Assembly: GCA_002803225.1 (NCBI GenBank)
Contig: NXFV01001975.1
Coordinates: forward strand, 1 to 11,378
Direction: 5' to 3'
From: Gamarada debralockiae
Lineage: Eukaryota; Ascomycota; Leotiomycetes; Helotiales; Hyphodiscaceae
Length of the DNA stretch: 11,378 bases
The position numbers were made by a program, and so were the translations under genes. Position 1 is the first letter of the stretch; every line of letters starts with the position of its first letter. Under the pieces are notes generated by a model, which saw only the letters and a list, made by a program, of their open reading frames with translations, was not told the origin of the DNA and did no database searches. Positions 8,656 through 11,378 of this stretch are shown piece after piece.

Positions 8656-9109
8656 TTAATAACGTCCATACCAATCTTTGACGACCCTCATTGCTTCGAT
8701 TCTCAGCCAGTTCTGCGCGCACTGCTGCTCGGCCCCTCTTCCGTTTGGGGGAAGCCTGCGCAGCAATAGGGTTTTTATTAGTGCGTTATATCTGTTGATA
8801 GGTCTAGAAAATCTAGGAGACTCAAATTTGCCGGTGCAGCCCAGCATGGGCAGGATGACGGGGAAGCCGAAGTCCTCTTGGTCAGGGGAGCTCTGGAAGG
8901 CGACGTGTAGGATAGGTGCCTCGTCGATGATGGGGTAGACCTGCTGGTATTCGTATTGACCTGCGGAGCAGTTTATGGTCAGACAATGCAGGTATGCTTT
9001 AAAGAGCATCTCATCACTCACCACGGCCTCTGTAGCGGTTGACTGTATTCAAGGAGGTTTTGGCGTATCCGCCAGCGCCATACTGGTTCTCCGTAGCTGT
9101 GGGAGACAT
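8656..9109 (-). pseudogene. Truncated FMN-binding split-barrel protein (PNPOx-like)
   Basis: N-terminal half of a fungal pyridoxamine 5'-phosphate oxidase-like, flavin-nucleotide-binding protein; these fold as a split beta-barrel that binds FMN, and their exact reactions are mostly unknown. ATG 9109 begins exon 1 (to 9022), ending KTSLNTVNRYRGR. A 61-nt intron (9021-8961, GTGAGTG donor, CTGAC branch, CCGCAG acceptor) joins it in frame to exon 2. Exon 2 starts QYEYQQVYPIIDEAPILHV and continues with FPVILPMLGCTGKFESP, the conserved first strands of the fold. After about residue 80 family resemblance stops: the remaining 50 codons to TAA 8656 look like non-coding sequence, and the expected strands with YLHGxVSSR and the NYRS region are missing. 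The 130-residue product is roughly half the usual length (about 230-260). The splice signals are still good, so the loss looks recent. It is divergent from the PLP-enzyme gene, with 583 bases between the start codons. Confidence 0.72.
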
Positions 9110-9692
9110 GATGATTGTTAAAGGCGAGCTTCTGACAGTATCTCACTTTCTAATGACCAGAAGTTCAGAAAGAAAGGGCTGCAACACCATCAAAAGCAAC
9201 TCTGTCGTCTTGCTATAATCCATTACTCCATCGGACATGGTCATCTCATATGCATGTTCCCTGAGTAGCTCGGCCGAAAAAGTCGATCTGTTAATAGTAC
9301 AGTTGCGGTAAGCGTAAAACGGGGTGCGAAACCCAGAGCATCTGAACACAACATTATTGTGTCCCGCGAATACAAGGTTGGAGAAATTGCGAGTAGCAAG
9401 AAACTGTTATTGTTACCTCCGACACTTGGTACTCCCAGCCTGGGAGCCTCGCCAATCAGTACATTTCCGTCGAAAGATATCCGACAGTCATACGAGACTG
9501 ATACATTGCGTCCATAATCGATCCGTGGAGTGTGATAGAAGCTGTTAGCATAAAAGTAGCCAGTTTCGGCCTTGCACGGCTCTCGTAAGTCCAAGGACAG
9601 GAAGCATTGAAGCACCAGTATATCGTGACTCTCGTAACTCGAGGGATAGAAAAGCATTGAATCACCAGTATATCGCAACATCATTTCTCAAC
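9110..9692. promoter_or_regulatory. Shared divergent upstream region
   Basis: 583 bases separate the start codons of the FMN-binding fragment (minus) and the PLP-enzyme gene (plus), so both promoters must lie here or overlap. It contains the near-identical 24-bp repeats listed separately and a TGACTC word at 9626-9631, a partial match to the Gcn4/CPC1 site that governs amino-acid biosynthesis genes. Minus-strand open frames of 68 and 147 codons overlap here but show no family resemblance. Regulatory function is inferred from gene arrangement only. Confidence 0.45.
9602..9675. repeat. Two 24-bp direct repeats before the PLP-enzyme start
   Basis: Positions 9602-9625 and 9652-9675 match at 23 of 24 bases (AAGCATTGA, then AG or AT, then CACCAGTATATCG). 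The offset is exactly 50 bases and the second copy ends 17 bases before ATG 9693. Repeats this close to a start may be transcription-factor sites or a local tandem duplication. Confidence 0.75.
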
Positions 9693-11310
9693 ATGCCTGC
9701 TCTGGTGCAATCTCCAGAGCCGACTAAATCCCTCCCACATCCTCCTCCTCTTGGCTTCCCCGTTCCTACACATCGCCATGCGGTATCTGTTCAGCTCCCG
9801 ACATGGCAGGACATGCGTGGAATGGTGGCGCAAGAACCGCGTGTTGCCAGTGTCCAGCAAATTGGCTATCCTAGGTCTTTTCTCAACCAAGATGTCGCAC
9901 AGGTATGTATCAGTCCAAGAATGCCTTCACTGGGCCATGGCCTGACATTCAATTGATTTCTTCCTTGCAGGTCCATGAAGCTTGTGTGGCTCTTCTCGGA
10001 CAGCCAGGAGAGAAATGCCTGGCATACCCAGCACTGGACCACGCACTAGGCTGCAAAGCCATGCTCATCGACCTGGCGCCGGAATCAACAGGACACGTCC
10101 GGGTCAATGCAGCAGACTTCCTGCTAGATGAATCCTCGGTGATAGTAGCAAGAGGCGCCAACCCCAATCCTAGTCAGAATGCTGCTGCTGCTGCTCGTCG
10201 CTTCTACCTCGTCTTCTTCCCAGCGCAATTCAACTCCAGCGCCATGATCTTCTGGCGGATGACCGGTACAGGCATCTCATCCCGTCTCGCGGAGAGCATG
10301 CACGAGCGCCTCGACAGCATTTCTCCAGCGCCTGTATTGGATCAGGTCGAGGACTCAGAACTCTTTCGCGAGCTTGCGAACGCTGAGGCGAATGAAATCG
10401 TGTGCACGCGCATCTCGAACCTGCTCAAGCGTGCGTCCATCAGCCCTGATCAAAGCTCCCGCTTCTCTCCATCCGATGTCTTCCTCTATCCAACCGGCAT
10501 GGCCGCGATCTACAAGCTTAACAAGCTGCTGCAGACATGGCGGTCAGAGCAGAGCATCGTTTTCGGCTTCCCTTACGAGCTCACCTTGAAACTGCTCGAG
10601 AAGTACGGCAAGGCAGCCAAATTCTATGGTTTCGGCACGCCGGCAGAACTCGACGAGCTTGAAGCCTATCTCGCAAGTGAAAGGCTGCAAGGACATAGGG
10701 TGCAATCGGTGTGGTGCGAGTGTGCATCTAATCCGCTGCTCAGCTCAAGCAGTCCCTGGACTCCAGCTATGCCAACGAACTACTCGGCGCAGACGCCCTC
10801 GTGCTTGAGTACAACAGCCGCAAATTCCTCCAGCGCGCCGCAATGATGAACAGAAATGCCAACCACTTAGTCTCCACCCTCCACCCCTACACCAGCGCAC
10901 CATCTAGCACGCTCACGCACGTCTACTACCCATCAACCTGCTGGTCGCGCTCAAACTACGAGGCTCGTATGCGCGACACAACACCCCATTTCGCCCCCGG
11001 CTACGGCGGCCTCTTCACCCTCGAATTCGAAAGCGTAGCAGCCGCATCAACCTTCTTCGATGCCCTGAACGTGCACATGGGTCCATCGCTGGGAGCCACG
11101 GTGACGCTGGCTCAGCCATATGTGCAGACGGTGTTTTCCAAGGAGAAGGACTGGGCGGCGTCGTACGGGCTGAGCGAGACGATTGTGCGGATTTCGGTTG
11201 GATTGGAGGATGAGTATGCGCTGGTGCACGAGTTCAGGCGGGCGTTGCGGCTAGCAGACAGGTTCAAGGAGGGGAGAGAATCGTTTGGGTATCTGGAAAG
11301 CATCCTGTAG
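9693..11310 (+). pseudogene. Cystathionine gamma-synthase-like PLP enzyme with internal deletion
   Basis: Fungal Cys/Met-metabolism PLP-dependent family; true members make cystathionine from cysteine and an activated homoserine in transsulfuration. Exon 1 (9693-9902) encodes HAVSVQLPTWQDM and RVASVQQIGYPRSF. Intron 9903-9970 (68 nt, GTATGT donor, CTGAC branch, TTGCAG acceptor) joins CAG to GTC in frame. Exon 2 has DVFLYPTGMAAIYKLN, VFGFPYELTLKLLEKYG, FYGFGTPAELDELE and VWCECASNPLL (to about residue 327). At 10738-10743 the frame breaks. The family sequence resumes in another frame with LKQSLDSSYANELLGADALVLEYNSR, YYPSTCWSRSNYEARMR, GPSLGATVTLAQPYVQTVF and ISVGLEDE, ending at 11310. About 70 residues expected between SNPLL and LKQSL are missing, including the aspartate-containing region and the active-site lysine motif (TKSFSG-type). 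Read through, the frame runs into unrelated sequence and stops at 10846. Start 9693 is the first ATG in frame. Identity is strong; loss of activity is almost certain if the sequence is correct. Confidence 0.88.
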
Positions 11311-11355
11311 TATGTCCTGTCCTGGTGGCCGCAGGACGTTTTTTGATTTTGTTTT

Positions 11356-11378
11356 GGGGGGGGGGGGGGGGGGGGGGG
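11356..11378. repeat. Poly-G run of 23 at the window end
   Basis: An uninterrupted run of 23 G ends the window, preceded by a T-rich stretch, 46 bases after the PLP-enzyme stop. No other homopolymer here exceeds about 8. Sitting exactly at the edge, it is more likely a sequencing or assembly artefact than genomic DNA. Confidence 0.8.

Noticed and set aside
8525..8722. Minus-strand frame considered as the missing second half of the FMN-binding protein
   Set aside because: It lacks the YLHGxVSSR and NYRS landmarks expected there; apparent similarities were single-residue coincidences.
9241..9684. A 147-codon minus-strand open frame in the divergent promoter region
   Set aside because: No recognisable motif, uneven composition, overlaps other open frames and covers the upstream repeats; probably chance.
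10738..10800. An intron explaining the frame change in the PLP-enzyme gene
   Set aside because: An intron would add bases, but here about 70 expected residues are missing and the two conserved blocks are directly adjacent, so only a deletion or misassembly fits.

Overview
This window is nuclear DNA from a filamentous ascomycete (most likely Pezizomycotina; the sequence does not allow a finer call). The support is genes split by short spliceosomal introns (46-114 nt, mostly GTAAGT/GTATGT/GTGAGT donors with CTGAC- or CTAAC-type branch sites) and fungal protein families: a ROG1/LPL1-type lipase, a Brl1/Brr6 nuclear-envelope protein, a fungal bZIP factor, a salicylate-hydroxylase-like FAD monooxygenase and a fungal cystathionine gamma-synthase-like PLP enzyme. 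A run of 23 G at the very end suggests that the window ends at a contig edge.

Layout, left to right. (1) 247-1679 (-): a three-exon DUF676 serine lipase that looks intact. (2) 1680-2696: about 1 kb without a recognisable gene, holding the lipase promoter. (3) 2697-3827 (-): a decayed FAD monooxygenase with no N-terminal dinucleotide-binding motif, two in-frame stops and two frameshifts. (4) 3908-5182 (-): a four-exon bZIP regulator with a recognisable basic region and fungal C-terminal domain, but with a disturbed reading frame just before the basic region. (5) 5183-6193: promoter DNA plus a small relic resembling the acidic N-terminal part of fungal DUF3435 (FluG/Starship recombinase) proteins, next to AT-rich palindromes. 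(6) 6194-7620 (+): a Brl1/Brr6-like nuclear-envelope gene. (7) 7621-8655: no convincing gene; one short membrane-anchored reading frame. (8) 8656-9109 (-): the front half of a pyridoxamine-phosphate-oxidase-like FMN-binding protein, cut short. (9) 9693-11310 (+): a cystathionine gamma-synthase-like gene, divergent from (8), with an internal out-of-frame deletion that removes the segment expected to carry the PLP-binding lysine.

The two cellular housekeeping-type genes (lipase, Brl1) look healthy, while the three metabolic enzyme genes are all broken and the bZIP gene is suspicious. The picture is a core-genome backbone with decaying accessory metabolic genes between and beside it. I see no RNA gene, CRISPR array or intact mobile element, and no clear evidence of a new multi-gene system. 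The most informative observations are the loss of the catalytic core from the PLP enzyme, the compensated frame in the bZIP gene, and the possible recombinase relic.
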